A DNA stretch of 64,000 bases from Rhodobacterales bacterium (GCA_021155205.1 JAJNPS010000033.1:62001-126000); one strand, 5' to 3'. Numbered from the stretch's first letter, positions 26,805 to 36,038 are shown. Numbers and translations: made by a program. The notes: generated from the letters alone by a model not told the origin.

Positions 26805-27707
26805 TCAAGCGACGACCTCGTAGCCTGCGGCCGTCATCACACGCATCAGTTCCTTGTGACCCACCTCAGCCATTTTCAGCGGCGGGTTGACCTTGGGGTC
26901 TTGTTCCGCCTCCACCACGAACCAGCCTTCATAGCCATGATCGGCCAGACGTTTCACGATGGCCGCGAAATCAAGGCTGCCATCGCCAGGCACGGTAAAG
27001 GCGCCCTTGATCACGGCATCAAGGAAACTGTCCTTTGACCAGTCGAGGCTGTCCAGCACCGACTGGCGGATGTCCTTGGTGTGAACATGCTTGATGCGCG
27101 CATGGTGATTGTCGATCGCGCGCAGCACGTTGCCGCGTGCGAAATGCAGGTGTCCGGCGTCGAGCAATAGCGGGATCCCCTCGCCCGACTGCGCCATGAA
27201 GGCGTCAAGCTCCGCCTCGTACATCACCACGGCGCCCATGTGGTGATGATAGACCAGCGGCATGCCCTGTTCGGCGCAGAACTCGCCCAGCGCCGTCACC
27301 TTGCGCGCATAGGATCTCATCTCAACGTCCGACAGCACGGGCTTGGTCGCCAGCGGTGCCGCGCGGTCGCCCTGCACGGACCGGCCGACCTCGCCATAGA
27401 CGATGCAAGGAGCGTCTACCGCCTTGAAAAGGTCAATCATCGGCTGGATGCGGTCCTTGTTTGCCGAGAGACCCTCATCCACCAGCGTGCCGGAAAACCA
27501 CCCGCCGCACAGGGTCACGTCCGCGGCCTTCAGGATCGGCAGCATCGCGCGGGCAGTCTCGGGGAACCGGCGGCCCTTTTCCATGCCGGTGAACCCGGCA
27601 GAACGCGACTGCGCCAAGCATTCCTCAAGGCTGACATCATCGCTCAGGTCGGGCAGATCGTCGTTCCACCAGGCGATGGGCGACATGCCCAGTTTGGCTT
27701 TCAGCAT
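26805..27707 (-). CDS. iolE: Myo-inosose-2 dehydratase
   Basis: IolE removes water from 2-keto-myo-inositol (scyllo-inosose) to give the trihydroxycyclohexane-dione that IolD opens. The 300-residue TIM-barrel protein starts with LGMSPIAWWNDDLPDL, has VYHHHMGAVV and LLLDAGHLHFARG for metal and substrate binding, and a C-terminal VVEAEQDP. The length matches the family. It follows iolD by only 6 bases and the SDR follows in turn, so the three form a minus-strand operon. Confidence 0.92.
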   Translation of the reverse strand: MLKAKLGMSPIAWWNDDLPDLSDDVSLEECLAQSRSAGFTGMEKGRRFPETARAMLPILKAADVTLCGGWFSGTLVDEGLSANKDRIQPMIDLFKAVDAPCIVYGEVGRSVQGDRAAPLATKPVLSDVEMRSYARKVTALGEFCAEQGMPLVYHHHMGAVVMYEAELDAFMAQSGEGIPLLLDAGHLHFARGNVLRAIDNHHARIKHVHTKDIRQSVLDSLDWSKDSFLDAVIKGAFTVPGDGSLDFAAIVKRLADHGYEGWFVVEAEQDPKVNPPLKMAEVGHKELMRVMTAAGYEVVA

Positions 27708-27713
27708 TTTCCC

Positions 27714-29585
27714 TCACACTCCGATGCGCTGCTTGGCGCGGATTTCAATCTGGCTCTGGCGGGCCTTGCGGACCGTGTCGCGGCTCGACACCTCGGGCAC
27801 GCCCACATCCCAGTCGGCGTCACCGGGTACCCAGGAATAGGCATCCGTTGCAATCGAAATCACCGTGGTCCGGTCGTTCCCCCTGGCCCAGTCCAGCGCC
27901 GTGGCCAGGTCGGTCAGGCTGGTCACATGGCGGCTTGCGGCGCCCATGGATGCGGCATGGGCGGCGAAATCGACATGCAGGGGATTGGCCCTGTCGGTGA
28001 TCCTGCAGTCCTTCAGAAGATTGTTGAACCCCGGCACGCCCTTGAACTGCTGCAAGCGGCTGATCACCGCATAGCCGCCATTGTCGCAGACCACGACGAT
28101 CATCTTGTGGCCCGAAAGCACCGTCGAATAGATGTCGGAGTTCATCATCATGTAGGTGCCGTCGCCCAGCATCACGATGGGCGTGCCGCCAAGGCCCCCG
28201 GGACCGGACTGCGCCATCGCGCAGCCCCAGCCGGCAGCGATCTCGTAACCCATGCAGGAAAATCCGAACTCCAGGTCGAAACTGTTGGGGGCCTTGACGC
28301 GCCAGCCCTTGGCGACCTCGCCCGGAATACCCCCGGCGGCGGCAATCAGCGTATCGGTGTCGCCCGCCGCAAGGTTCACCTGATGCACCACCTGCGCATA
28401 GGTGGGCACGGGCGCATTGGTGGGCGTCTGCAGCTTGTCCAAAAGCGCGTCCCATTCGGCAAACAGCGTCTTGGCGCGGGGCAGATGGCGGGCATCGGCG
28501 GCCCAGCCGCCAAGGGCCGCATCCAGTTCGTTCACCGTCTCCAGCGCATCGCCCACGACCGCCAGCGCCCGGTGCTTGGTCGCGTCGAACCGTGCCGCGT
28601 TGATCGAGATGAACCGGGCATCCCGGGCAAACGCGGTCCAGGACCCGGTGGTGAAATCCTGCAGCCGCGTGCCGATGGCCACGATCACGTCCGCCTCGCC
28701 CGCCAGGGCATTGGCGCTGGTGGAGCCGATGATGCCGATGGGGCCGCAATGGACCGGATGATAGTGGGTCAGCCCGCCCTTGCCCGCGATGGTTTCCACA
28801 ACCGGAATGCCGCGCCGCGCTGCAAAGGCGGCAACCGCCGCTTCTGCACCGGAATAGCGCACACCCCCGCCTGCAATGATCAGCGGCTTTTTCGCAGTTT
28901 TCAACATGTCGGCAGCCTTTGCCAGCGCCGTGCGGTCTGGCCTCGGGCGGGGGATCGACCACACCCGGTCCTCGAAGAACGCGACCGGATAATCGAACGC
29001 CAGTTCCTGCGTATCCTGCGGCAGCGCGATGAAGGCCGGCCCGCAGTCGGCGGGGTCCAGCATCGCGGCGATCGCCTGCGGCAGGGACTGGAGGATCTGG
29101 GCGGGATGGGTGATCCGGTCCCAGTAGCGCGTCACCGCCTTGAAGGCGTCGTTCACGGTGATCGAGGGGTCGCCGTAATGCTCGACCTGTTGCAGCACCG
29201 GGTCGGGCAGACGGCTGGAAAAGGTGTCACCCGCGATCAGCAGGACCGGCAGGCGGTTGGCATGCGCGGTGCCTGCGGCCGTCACCATGTTCAGCGCCCC
29301 CGGCCCGATGGACGAGGTCGCGATCATGATCTGCCGCCGCCGTTTCGCCTTGGCAAAGCCGACCGCCGCCAGCGCCATCGACTGTTCGTTCTGGCCGCGC
29401 CAGGTCGGCAACTGGTCCTGCACCGCCTCCAGCGCCTCGGACAGGCAGGTCACGTTGCCATGCCCGAAAATCCCGAATACACCAGCGAACAGGGGCACGC
29501 GCTGGCCGTCGATTTCCGTCTGCTGGCTGCACAGATAACGCACCAGCGCCTGTGCCATCGTCAGGCGTATCGTGGTCCCGGCCAT
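27714..29585 (-). CDS. iolD: 3D-(3,5/4)-trihydroxycyclohexane-1,2-dione acylhydrolase (ThDP-dependent)
   Basis: IolD hydrolyses the ring of trihydroxycyclohexane-dione to 5-deoxy-glucuronate. The 623-residue protein has the thiamine-diphosphate enzyme layout: N-terminal PYR domain with GIFGHGNV, a central domain (IIAGGGVRYSG) and a C-terminal PP domain where GDGTYMMMNSD to CDN binds diphosphate and magnesium. The frame is open upstream, but the ATG at 29585 has GGGGAGGA in good position and begins the conserved MAGTTIRLTMAQAL. It is the first gene of the SDR operon and divergent from the aldehyde dehydrogenase operon. Confidence 0.93.
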   Translation of the reverse strand: MAGTTIRLTMAQALVRYLCSQQTEIDGQRVPLFAGVFGIFGHGNVTCLSEALEAVQDQLPTWRGQNEQSMALAAVGFAKAKRRRQIMIATSSIGPGALNMVTAAGTAHANRLPVLLIAGDTFSSRLPDPVLQQVEHYGDPSITVNDAFKAVTRYWDRITHPAQILQSLPQAIAAMLDPADCGPAFIALPQDTQELAFDYPVAFFEDRVWSIPRPRPDRTALAKAADMLKTAKKPLIIAGGGVRYSGAEAAVAAFAARRGIPVVETIAGKGGLTHYHPVHCGPIGIIGSTSANALAGEADVIVAIGTRLQDFTTGSWTAFARDARFISINAARFDATKHRALAVVGDALETVNELDAALGGWAADARHLPRAKTLFAEWDALLDKLQTPTNAPVPTYAQVVHQVNLAAGDTDTLIAAAGGIPGEVAKGWRVKAPNSFDLEFGFSCMGYEIAAGWGCAMAQSGPGGLGGTPIVMLGDGTYMMMNSDIYSTVLSGHKMIVVVCDNGGYAVISRLQQFKGVPGFNNLLKDCRITDRANPLHVDFAAHAASMGAASRHVTSLTDLATALDWARGNDRTTVISIATDAYSWVPGDADWDVGVPEVSSRDTVRKARQSQIEIRAKQRIGV

Positions 29586-29636
29586 GTCGCATCCTCCCCA
29601 AAAGCGTGCCCCCAGAATAGCCGACAACATTGTTTG

Positions 29637-29666
29637 TTGACAACTACAATCTTTCGCAATGATAAT
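29637..29666 (+). promoter_or_regulatory. Candidate sigma-70 promoter for the aldehyde dehydrogenase operon
   Basis: TTGACA (29637-29642, perfect -35) and GATAAT (29661-29666, five of six -10) are 18 bases apart in an AT-rich island of the iolD/aldehyde dehydrogenase divergence. The AT-richness stands out against the GC-rich surroundings, and regulators may bind here for both directions. Confidence 0.55.
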
Positions 29667-29696
29667 TGCACATTGAGTTTGGGGGGAGGATTCTGC

Positions 29697-29735
29697 ATGT
29701 CGCCGCGCATCATCAAGGCCTGCCGCCATGTATGA
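29697..29735 (+). CDS. Possible 12-codon leader ORF overlapping the aldehyde dehydrogenase start
   Basis: A short frame, MSPRIIKACRHV and stop, has the best ribosome site of the region (GGGGGGAGGA, 6 bases before its ATG). Its stop overlaps the aldehyde dehydrogenase start at 29728, which has only a weak AAGG of its own. It could deliver ribosomes to the main gene by coupling. The alternative is that the strong site has no functional start. Translation is not demonstrated. Confidence 0.35.
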   Translation: MSPRIIKACRHV

Positions 29736-31167
29736 CAGGTTCGGGCTCTTCATCGGCGGCAAATGGCTTCCTGCCCTGGACGGCGGCACGGCTCCCGTCC
29801 TCAGCCCCGTGACGGAACGCCCGCTGGGTCAGGTGCCCGTCGCGGCGGCGGCGGATACGGCGGCGGCCATCGCGAGTGCTGCCGCAGGCTTTGCGGTCTG
29901 GAAAGCCCTGCCCGCCTTTGACCGCGCCGATGCCCTGCATGCCATTGCCGACGAAATGACGCGCCGCGCGGACGAGGCGGCACGCATGATCACGCTCGAA
30001 ACCGGCAAGCCCATCGCGCAGTCGGGCCGCGAATGGGGCCTGTCGATCGACCAGTTCCGCTGGTTCGCCGAAGAAGCGCGGCGCATCTACGGCCGCATCG
30101 TTGAGTCCCGCGTGCCGGGTGGACGTTTCGAGGTCCATCACGAACCTGTCGGCATCGCCGCCGCCTTCACCGCCTGGAACTTTCCGGCAGCCCTGATTGC
30201 GCGCAAGGTCGCGCCCGCGCTGGCGGCGGGCTGTTCCATCATCGTGCGCCCGTCCTCGCAGACGCCCGGCGTGGCAATGGTGATGGTGGATTGCTGCCGC
30301 GCGGGCAACCTGCCCGATGGCACGATCAATCTGCTGGTCGGACCGACTGCGACCACCTATGCGCCGATCATGGCGTCAAAGGCGGTGCGCAAGGTTTCCC
30401 TGACCGGATCGACCCGCGTCGGCCAGCAGATGATCCGCGATGCGGCGGCGACACTGAAGAAAGTGTCGATGGAACTTGGCGGCAATGCGCCCGTCATCAT
30501 CTACGACGATGCCGATCTTGAGGGCGCGCTGAACCTGTGTGTGCCGACCAAGTTTGCAAATGCCGGACAGGTCTGCGTCACCGGCGACCGCTTTTATGTG
30601 CATGACAGCCTGCATGACGCCTTTGTCGCGGGCTTTGTGGACCGGGCGCGGGCGATCAGGCTGGGCGATGGCCTTGACCCCGCCGTCGGCATGGGGCCGC
30701 TGATCAATGCGGGCCGCCTGGCGGAGATGGAACGCATCGTCGCGGGCGCGGTCAGGGCCGGGGCAAGGCTGGAACTGGGTGGCGCACGGGCGGCAGGCTT
30801 CAATGCCGGGCATTTCTTTGAACCCACCGTTCTGACGGGCTGCACCGACGACATGTCCGTGATGGCCGAGGAAAACTTTGGCCCCGTCGCCGCAATAAGC
30901 CGGTTCTCGACCGACGACGAGGTGCTGGCCCGCGCCAATGCGTCGGACATGGGCCTGTCGGCCTATGCCTTTACCACCAGTCCAAAGCGCGCGCGCCGCA
31001 CCGTGGCGGACCTCAAGGCAGGGATGGTCGGCATCAATTCCTTTGCCATGGCGGCATCCGAGGCCCCGTTTGGCGGCACCAACCATTCCGGCATGGGCCG
31101 CGAGGGCGGCATCGAGGCGATCCGCGACTACCTTGACGTCAAATCCAGCCAGATGGTGTGGGCATGA
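29728..31167 (+). CDS. NAD(P)-dependent aldehyde dehydrogenase (succinate-semialdehyde dehydrogenase-like)
   Basis: A 479-residue aldehyde dehydrogenase. FTAWNFPAAL binds the cofactor (about residue 150), SMELGGNAP carries the general-base Glu (about 250) and NAGQVCVT carries the catalytic Cys (about 280). The overall pattern resembles the GabD/SSADH and glycolaldehyde dehydrogenase group. The aldehyde may come from the aldolase encoded next, with which it overlaps by four bases (ATGA). The exact substrate cannot be told from sequence. Confidence 0.87.
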   Translation: MYDRFGLFIGGKWLPALDGGTAPVLSPVTERPLGQVPVAAAADTAAAIASAAAGFAVWKALPAFDRADALHAIADEMTRRADEAARMITLETGKPIAQSGREWGLSIDQFRWFAEEARRIYGRIVESRVPGGRFEVHHEPVGIAAAFTAWNFPAALIARKVAPALAAGCSIIVRPSSQTPGVAMVMVDCCRAGNLPDGTINLLVGPTATTYAPIMASKAVRKVSLTGSTRVGQQMIRDAAATLKKVSMELGGNAPVIIYDDADLEGALNLCVPTKFANAGQVCVTGDRFYVHDSLHDAFVAGFVDRARAIRLGDGLDPAVGMGPLINAGRLAEMERIVAGAVRAGARLELGGARAAGFNAGHFFEPTVLTGCTDDMSVMAEENFGPVAAISRFSTDDEVLARANASDMGLSAYAFTTSPKRARRTVADLKAGMVGINSFAMAASEAPFGGTNHSGMGREGGIEAIRDYLDVKSSQMVWA

Positions 31168-31973
31168 TCGCAAACCGGCTCAAGGCGCTCTGGTCCGAGG
31201 GAAAACCCACGATCAACGGCTGGTGTTCCATCGGCAACCCCTTCACCGCCGAGATCATGGCAGCGCAGGGCTTCGACAGCATCACCATCGACATGCAGCA
31301 CGGCGCGCTCGACTATTCCTCTGTGCTGCCGATGTTCCAGGCGATGCGGGCCAGCGGCGCGGTGCTGATGGCCCGCGTGCCGTGGCTTGAGCCCGGCATC
31401 ATCATGAAGGCGCTGGATGCGGGGGCCTACGGCATCATCTGCCCGATGGTGAACAGCGCCGAAGATGCCGCACGGCTGGTCAGCTACATGCGCTATCCGC
31501 CCCTGGGGCAGCGCAGTTTCGGCCCGACGCGGGTGTCCATTGCCGCCGGGGCGAACTACGCGGCCGAGGCGAACGGCAACCTGCTGGCCTTTGCGATGAT
31601 CGAAACGGCGGATGGCATGGCCAACCTCGACGCCATCGCCGCCACTCCCGGCCTTGACGGCCTCTATGTCGGCCCGGCGGACCTGACGCTGTCGCTGACC
31701 AAAGGTCGCCTGTCCCCCGGTTTCGACCGCGAAGAGCCGGAAATGATCGCCGCCCTGCACACCATCGTCGCAGCCTGCAAAAGGAACGGCATCCGCGCCG
31801 CGCTGCATTGCGGCACGCCCGACTATGCCGCGCGCGCGATCCAGTGGGGCTATGACATGACCACCGTGGGCGGCGACAGCCGGTTTCTGGCCGCCGCTGC
31901 GGGCGCTGCGATCGCAGGTTTTCGCAAGCTGACCGAAACCACCGGCAGCAACGCCATCAAGGGGGTCTATTGA
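31164..31973 (+). CDS. HpcH/HpaI-family class II aldolase
   Basis: A 269-residue pyruvate-type aldolase that splits a 2-keto-3-deoxy (or 4-hydroxy-2-oxo) acid into pyruvate and an aldehyde. Features are GWCSIGNPFTAEIMA, the metal-site region DMQHGALDY, ARVPWLEPG, and GQRSFGPTR with LYVGPADLTLSL. It overlaps the aldehyde dehydrogenase upstream (ATGA) and the hydroxyacid dehydrogenase downstream (TGATG). A pairing of aldolase and aldehyde dehydrogenase suggests pyruvate plus a small oxidised acid as products. Confidence 0.87.
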   Translation: MIANRLKALWSEGKPTINGWCSIGNPFTAEIMAAQGFDSITIDMQHGALDYSSVLPMFQAMRASGAVLMARVPWLEPGIIMKALDAGAYGIICPMVNSAEDAARLVSYMRYPPLGQRSFGPTRVSIAAGANYAAEANGNLLAFAMIETADGMANLDAIAATPGLDGLYVGPADLTLSLTKGRLSPGFDREEPEMIAALHTIVAACKRNGIRAALHCGTPDYAARAIQWGYDMTTVGGDSRFLAAAAGAAIAGFRKLTETTGSNAIKGVY

Positions 31974-32947
31974 TGCCGCATGTCCTTGTCGCGGGAAAAC
32001 TGCACCCCTCCGGCATCCGGATGCTGCAAGAGGCCCCCGACATCACCCTTGACCTGGTCGAGGAGGTGTCCGAGTCCTCTTACGCACCGCTGATCGACCG
32101 CGCCGACGCGCTGATCCTGCGCACCCAGCCGATGACCGAAGAGACCGTGGCGCGGGCGGACCGTCTGCGGCTCGTGTCACGCCACGGCGTCGGCTATGAC
32201 GCCGTCGACATGGCGGCGCTGAACCGGCGCGGCATCCCGCTCTGCATCGTCGGCGACGTGAATACGGTGTCGGTCGCCGAACACACCATGATGATGATGC
32301 TGGCCGCGATCAAGCGCATGCTGCGGGCCGATACCGCGGTGCGCGATCCGTCGCGGTGGGGCTGGCGCAACCGGCTGGAGGCGGGCGAAGTCGCGGGCAA
32401 GACACTGCTCCTTTTGGGATACGGGCGGATCGGGCGGCGCGTGGCGATGCTGGCGCAAGCGTTTGACATGACGGTGATCGCGCATGATCCCTGGCTGGAA
32501 CAGACCGGCTGGCCCGAAGGGTCGGTGCGGCCGGTCGCGGACCTCGCCGCGGCGCTGGCGATGGCGGATGTCATCTCGGTCCACATGCCGCCGTCGGACC
32601 GCCCTCTCCTTGGCCGCGCCGAACTGGCGCAGGTGAAGCCCGGTGCCGTGCTGGTCAACACCGCCCGTGGCGGCATCGTCAGCGAAACCGCGCTGGTCGA
32701 GGCGCTGAAGGACGGGCGTATCGCCGCCGCCGGCATGGATGTGTTCCTGAACGAGCCACCCGAGGATGGCCATCCGTTGCTGGCATTTGACCAGGTGCTG
32801 CTGTCACCCCACATCGCCGGGCTGACCGCCGAAGGGGCCGCCCGCCTGGCCACGCATTCGGTGCAGAACGTGCTGGACTTCTTTGCGGGAACGCTGGACC
32901 CGTCGCTGATCGTCAACGCAAACTTCCTCAAGGACGGGACGCCCTGA
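31973..32947 (+). CDS. D-isomer-specific 2-hydroxyacid dehydrogenase
   Basis: A 324-residue NAD-dependent dehydrogenase of the phosphoglycerate/glyoxylate reductase type. LLGYGRIGRRVAML is the cofactor-binding loop (about residues 143-156), NTARGGIVSE carries the substrate Arg, the catalytic Glu follows in FLNEPP, and SPHIAG carries the catalytic His. It lacks the ACT regulatory domain of long SerA proteins. It starts by TGATG overlap with the aldolase. It may reduce or oxidise a hydroxyacid produced in the same pathway. Confidence 0.87.
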   Translation: MPHVLVAGKLHPSGIRMLQEAPDITLDLVEEVSESSYAPLIDRADALILRTQPMTEETVARADRLRLVSRHGVGYDAVDMAALNRRGIPLCIVGDVNTVSVAEHTMMMMLAAIKRMLRADTAVRDPSRWGWRNRLEAGEVAGKTLLLLGYGRIGRRVAMLAQAFDMTVIAHDPWLEQTGWPEGSVRPVADLAAALAMADVISVHMPPSDRPLLGRAELAQVKPGAVLVNTARGGIVSETALVEALKDGRIAAAGMDVFLNEPPEDGHPLLAFDQVLLSPHIAGLTAEGAARLATHSVQNVLDFFAGTLDPSLIVNANFLKDGTP

Positions 32948-32948
32948 C

Positions 32949-34067
32949 ATGACCAAACCAAGACTGCGCATCGGCCTGATCGGCACCGGATTCATGGGCA
33001 AGGCGCATGTGTTCGGCTTTGCCGTGGCCCCCCGCGTGTTCGAGCTGCCGTTCGATCTGGACCTGCATACCGTGGCCGACATCACCGACGACGCCGCCGC
33101 CCGCGCCGCAAAAACGCTGGGCTTTGCCCATGCCACCGCCGACTGGCGCACGATCATGGCCAACCCCGAAATTGATCTGGTGTCCATCACCGCCCCCAAC
33201 GCCCTGCACAAAGAGATGTCACTGGCCGCCATCGCCGCAGGCAAGCATGTCTATTGCGAAAAGCCCTTGGCCCCGCTGGCCGCCGATGCGCTGGACATGA
33301 CGCTCGCGGCTGAGGCCAAGGGCGTGAAAACCCAGGTTGGCTTCAACTACCTTTGCAACCCGATGGTGCAGCTGGCGCGTCAGATGATTGCGGCGGGCGA
33401 ACTGGGCGAGATCCGCGGCTATCGCGGCCTGCATGCCGAGGATTACATGGCCGACGCCGCCGGCCCCTATACCTTTCGCCACGATCCGGCAGGGGGCGGG
33501 GCGCTGGCCGACATCGGAAGCCACGCCCTGGCCACGGCGGAATTTCTGGTCGGGCCGATCGCGCGTGTCATGGGCGACTGCGTGACGATGATCGGCGAAC
33601 GCCCCGACGGGCGCGGCGGGCGCAGGGCGGTCACGGTCGATGATGTGGGCCGCGCCTTCCTGCGGTTCCGGAACGGCGCGACGGGCAGCATCGAGGGCAA
33701 CTGGATCGCGACGGGGCGCAAGATGCAGCACGACTTCGAGGTTTACGGCACCAAGGGTGCGCTGGCCTTCAGCCAGGAACATTTCAACGTCCTGAACTAC
33801 TTCTCGACCGCTGACGCCAGGGGCCGCCAGGGCTTTCGCCGCATCGAGGCCAGCCCCGACCACCCGCCCTATGGCCTCTTCTGTGTCGCGGCGGGTCATC
33901 AGATCGGCTTCAACGACCTGAAGGCCATCGAGGTCGCGGGCTATATCAACGCCATCGCGGGAAAGACGGCCGAGCCGTTCAACTTCCGCGCCGGCCTGCG
34001 CATCCAGACGCTGGTGGAAACCATTCAGCGGTCATCCGCCGCGCAGGCCTGGATGGACGTGGCATGA
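32949..34067 (+). CDS. Gfo/Idh/MocA-family oxidoreductase 1
   Basis: A 372-residue NAD(P)-dependent sugar or cyclitol dehydrogenase. The N-terminal Rossmann motif GLIGTGFMGKAH is at about residues 9-20 and CEKPLAPLA supplies the conserved catalytic-region EKP. The C-terminal alpha/beta domain has DIGSHALATAEF. Family members include inositol 2-dehydrogenase and scyllo-inositol dehydrogenases, so either this or the next gene could make the inosose used by IolE. It starts one base after the upstream stop. Confidence 0.87.
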   Translation: MTKPRLRIGLIGTGFMGKAHVFGFAVAPRVFELPFDLDLHTVADITDDAAARAAKTLGFAHATADWRTIMANPEIDLVSITAPNALHKEMSLAAIAAGKHVYCEKPLAPLAADALDMTLAAEAKGVKTQVGFNYLCNPMVQLARQMIAAGELGEIRGYRGLHAEDYMADAAGPYTFRHDPAGGGALADIGSHALATAEFLVGPIARVMGDCVTMIGERPDGRGGRRAVTVDDVGRAFLRFRNGATGSIEGNWIATGRKMQHDFEVYGTKGALAFSQEHFNVLNYFSTADARGRQGFRRIEASPDHPPYGLFCVAAGHQIGFNDLKAIEVAGYINAIAGKTAEPFNFRAGLRIQTLVETIQRSSAAQAWMDVA

Positions 34068-34086
34068 CATGTACCCGGAGAGCATT

Positions 34087-35157
34087 ATGATCAGATACGC
34101 GGTCGTCGGTGCGGGCTGGATCAGCCAGGAGGCATTCCTGCCCGGTGTCGCGCAAAGCGGCAATTCGACGCTTGCCGCCATCGTGACGGGCGACAGGGAC
34201 AAGGGGGCAAGACTTGCCGCCTTTCACAACGTGCCGCGCGTGGTCGCCTATGCCGACTATGACGCGCTGCTGGCCAGCGATGCGGTTGATGCCGTCTACA
34301 TCGCGCTGCCGAACTCGCTGCATGCCGATTATGCCATCCGCGCCGCCCGCGCAGGCAAGCACATCCTGGTCGAAAAGCCCCTGGCGACGACCGTGGCCGA
34401 GGCCGAGGCGATGGTCGCCGCCGCCGAAGCGGCGGGCGTCTATCTGATGACCGCCTACCGGCTGCACAACGAACCCGGCACGCTGGCGGTGCTGGACCAT
34501 CTGCGGCGGGGCAGCATCGGCGTGCCGCTGATCTTTCAGTCGGTGTTCAGCTTTCAGGCGTCGGCGGGCAACCATCGCCTTCGCGCCGAACACTGGGGCG
34601 GTCCCTTGCAGGATGTGGGGGTCTATTGCGTCAACGCCGCCCGCCACATCTTTGCCGAGGAACCCATCGAGGCGACGGCCTGCCGCGTGCAGCCGCCGGG
34701 CGATCCCCGCTTTGCCGAGATCGAGGCGTCGATTGCCACGACCTTGCGGTTCCCGTCCGGCGGGCTGGCGCAGATCGTCGCCAGCTTTGGCGCGGGATCG
34801 GTCGACACCTACCGCATTGTCGGATCGCGGGGCGATATCGAGCTTGACCCCGCCTTCCGGTTCGAGGTTGCCATGAAGATGCGGCTGCGGCGCGATGGCG
34901 TGACCGAGGAAACCGCGTTCCCGCAGATCGACCATTTCGGCGCGCAGATAGCCTATTTCAGCGATTGCATCGCCGCCGGCACCCCGCCCGAGGCGGACGG
35001 ACACGAAGGGCTGGCCGACATGCGCGCGCTGGTCGCGATCGAACATGCGGCGCAGACCGGCCGGCCGCAGCCGATCCGCTCGCCCGCCCGCCCGCGGCAC
35101 CCGACCCCGGACATGGTGCGCCTGGTGCCGGTCACGGCGCATCGCCTGCTGCTGTAG
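34087..35157 (+). CDS. Gfo/Idh/MocA-family oxidoreductase 2
   Basis: A 356-residue relative of the previous gene with only general similarity to it. It has AVVGAGWISQEAFLPGV near the N-terminus, VEKPLATTVAEAEAMV, and a C-terminal domain with HWGGPLQDVGVYCVNAARH. The ATG at 34087 has CGGAG six bases upstream and is preferred to the ATG at 34069. The natural substrate is unknown. Its position between another Gfo/Idh/MocA gene and a TIM-barrel isomerase fits polyol or cyclitol oxidation. Confidence 0.85.
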   Translation: MIRYAVVGAGWISQEAFLPGVAQSGNSTLAAIVTGDRDKGARLAAFHNVPRVVAYADYDALLASDAVDAVYIALPNSLHADYAIRAARAGKHILVEKPLATTVAEAEAMVAAAEAAGVYLMTAYRLHNEPGTLAVLDHLRRGSIGVPLIFQSVFSFQASAGNHRLRAEHWGGPLQDVGVYCVNAARHIFAEEPIEATACRVQPPGDPRFAEIEASIATTLRFPSGGLAQIVASFGAGSVDTYRIVGSRGDIELDPAFRFEVAMKMRLRRDGVTEETAFPQIDHFGAQIAYFSDCIAAGTPPEADGHEGLADMRALVAIEHAAQTGRPQPIRSPARPRHPTPDMVRLVPVTAHRLLL

Positions 35158-35180
35158 CCCATTCTTGACCAGAGACCCGC

Positions 35181-35999
35181 ATGACTGTCACATTTGCCTT
35201 GAACCGGACCTGCCTGCCTCAGCGGCCCCTGGCGGATTTTGTCGCCCTGGCCCGGGCGGTCGGCGTGTCTGCCGTCGAAATCCGCAATGACATCGCGGGA
35301 CGGGAATTCGCCGACGGCATGCCTGCCGCCGACCTGCGCGCACGGCTTACGGATGCGGGGCTGCAGGTCGCGTCTGTCAACGCGCTGCAACGGTTCAACG
35401 ACTGGACACCCGCGCGCGCGGACGAGGCGCGCGCCCTCGTCGCCTATGCCGCCGCGCTGAACGCGCCGGGCCTGGTGCTGTGCCCCGCCCACCTGCCCGG
35501 CGACGACCGCCATCCCGATGCCCATCGCCGCCTGTGCCAGGGACTTGCCGCGTTGCGGCCCATCCTCGCCGATGCCGGGATCACGGGCTATGTCGAGCCC
35601 CTTGGCATGCGCCATTCCTCGATGAACCGGCAGGCGCAGGCGGTCGCGGCGCTGGACGAGCTGGACGCCTGGGACGATTTCAGCCTGTGCTACGACACGT
35701 TCCAGCATTTCCGCGCGGGCGATGAGGCGCTGTTTTTCGACCGCATCGGGCTTGTCCACATCTCGGGCATTGCGCGCGCCGACCTGCCACCGGCCGACCT
35801 GACGGAACCCGACCGGGGCTTTGTCTTTGCCAATGACCGGGTCGGCAATGTCGACCGGCTGCGCGCGTTGGTGACGGCAGGCTATCGCGGCTTTGTCTCG
35901 GTCGAGCCGTTCAGCCCGGACACCCAGCAGGACCCGCAGATCGCGCAGCGCCTTCGCGACAGCCTTGACCACGTGACCCGCGCGGCAGGGCTGGCCTGA
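35181..35999 (+). CDS. TIM-barrel sugar isomerase/epimerase-like protein
   Basis: A 272-residue protein of the AP-endonuclease-2 fold superfamily (xylose-isomerase-like TIM barrel; relatives are IolE, IolH, hydroxypyruvate isomerase and ketose epimerases). Metal-site features are EPLGMRHSSMNRQ, CYDTFQHFRAG, LVHISGIARAD, and the C-terminal SVEPFSPDTQ. It is the last gene of the plus-strand operon starting with the aldehyde dehydrogenase, and ends 39 bases before the convergent LacI gene. The reaction is unknown. Confidence 0.8.
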   Translation: MTVTFALNRTCLPQRPLADFVALARAVGVSAVEIRNDIAGREFADGMPAADLRARLTDAGLQVASVNALQRFNDWTPARADEARALVAYAAALNAPGLVLCPAHLPGDDRHPDAHRRLCQGLAALRPILADAGITGYVEPLGMRHSSMNRQAQAVAALDELDAWDDFSLCYDTFQHFRAGDEALFFDRIGLVHISGIARADLPPADLTEPDRGFVFANDRVGNVDRLRALVTAGYRGFVSVEPFSPDTQQDPQIAQRLRDSLDHVTRAAGLA

Positions 36000-36038
36000 C
36001 CGCCCGTCTGCGGCGGCGTGCGTGGCAGGGTCTGCCAC

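Noticed and set aside
29631..29680. Shared RpiR operator between the rpiR upstream region and the iolD divergence
   Set aside because: Only a short ATTGCGA/TCGCAAT-type match is shared; too short to claim a site.
27240..29735. An 831-codon plus-strand frame opposite iolE and iolD
   Set aside because: It mirrors two conserved genes and has shadow composition; only its last 12 codons coincide with the possible leader ORF.
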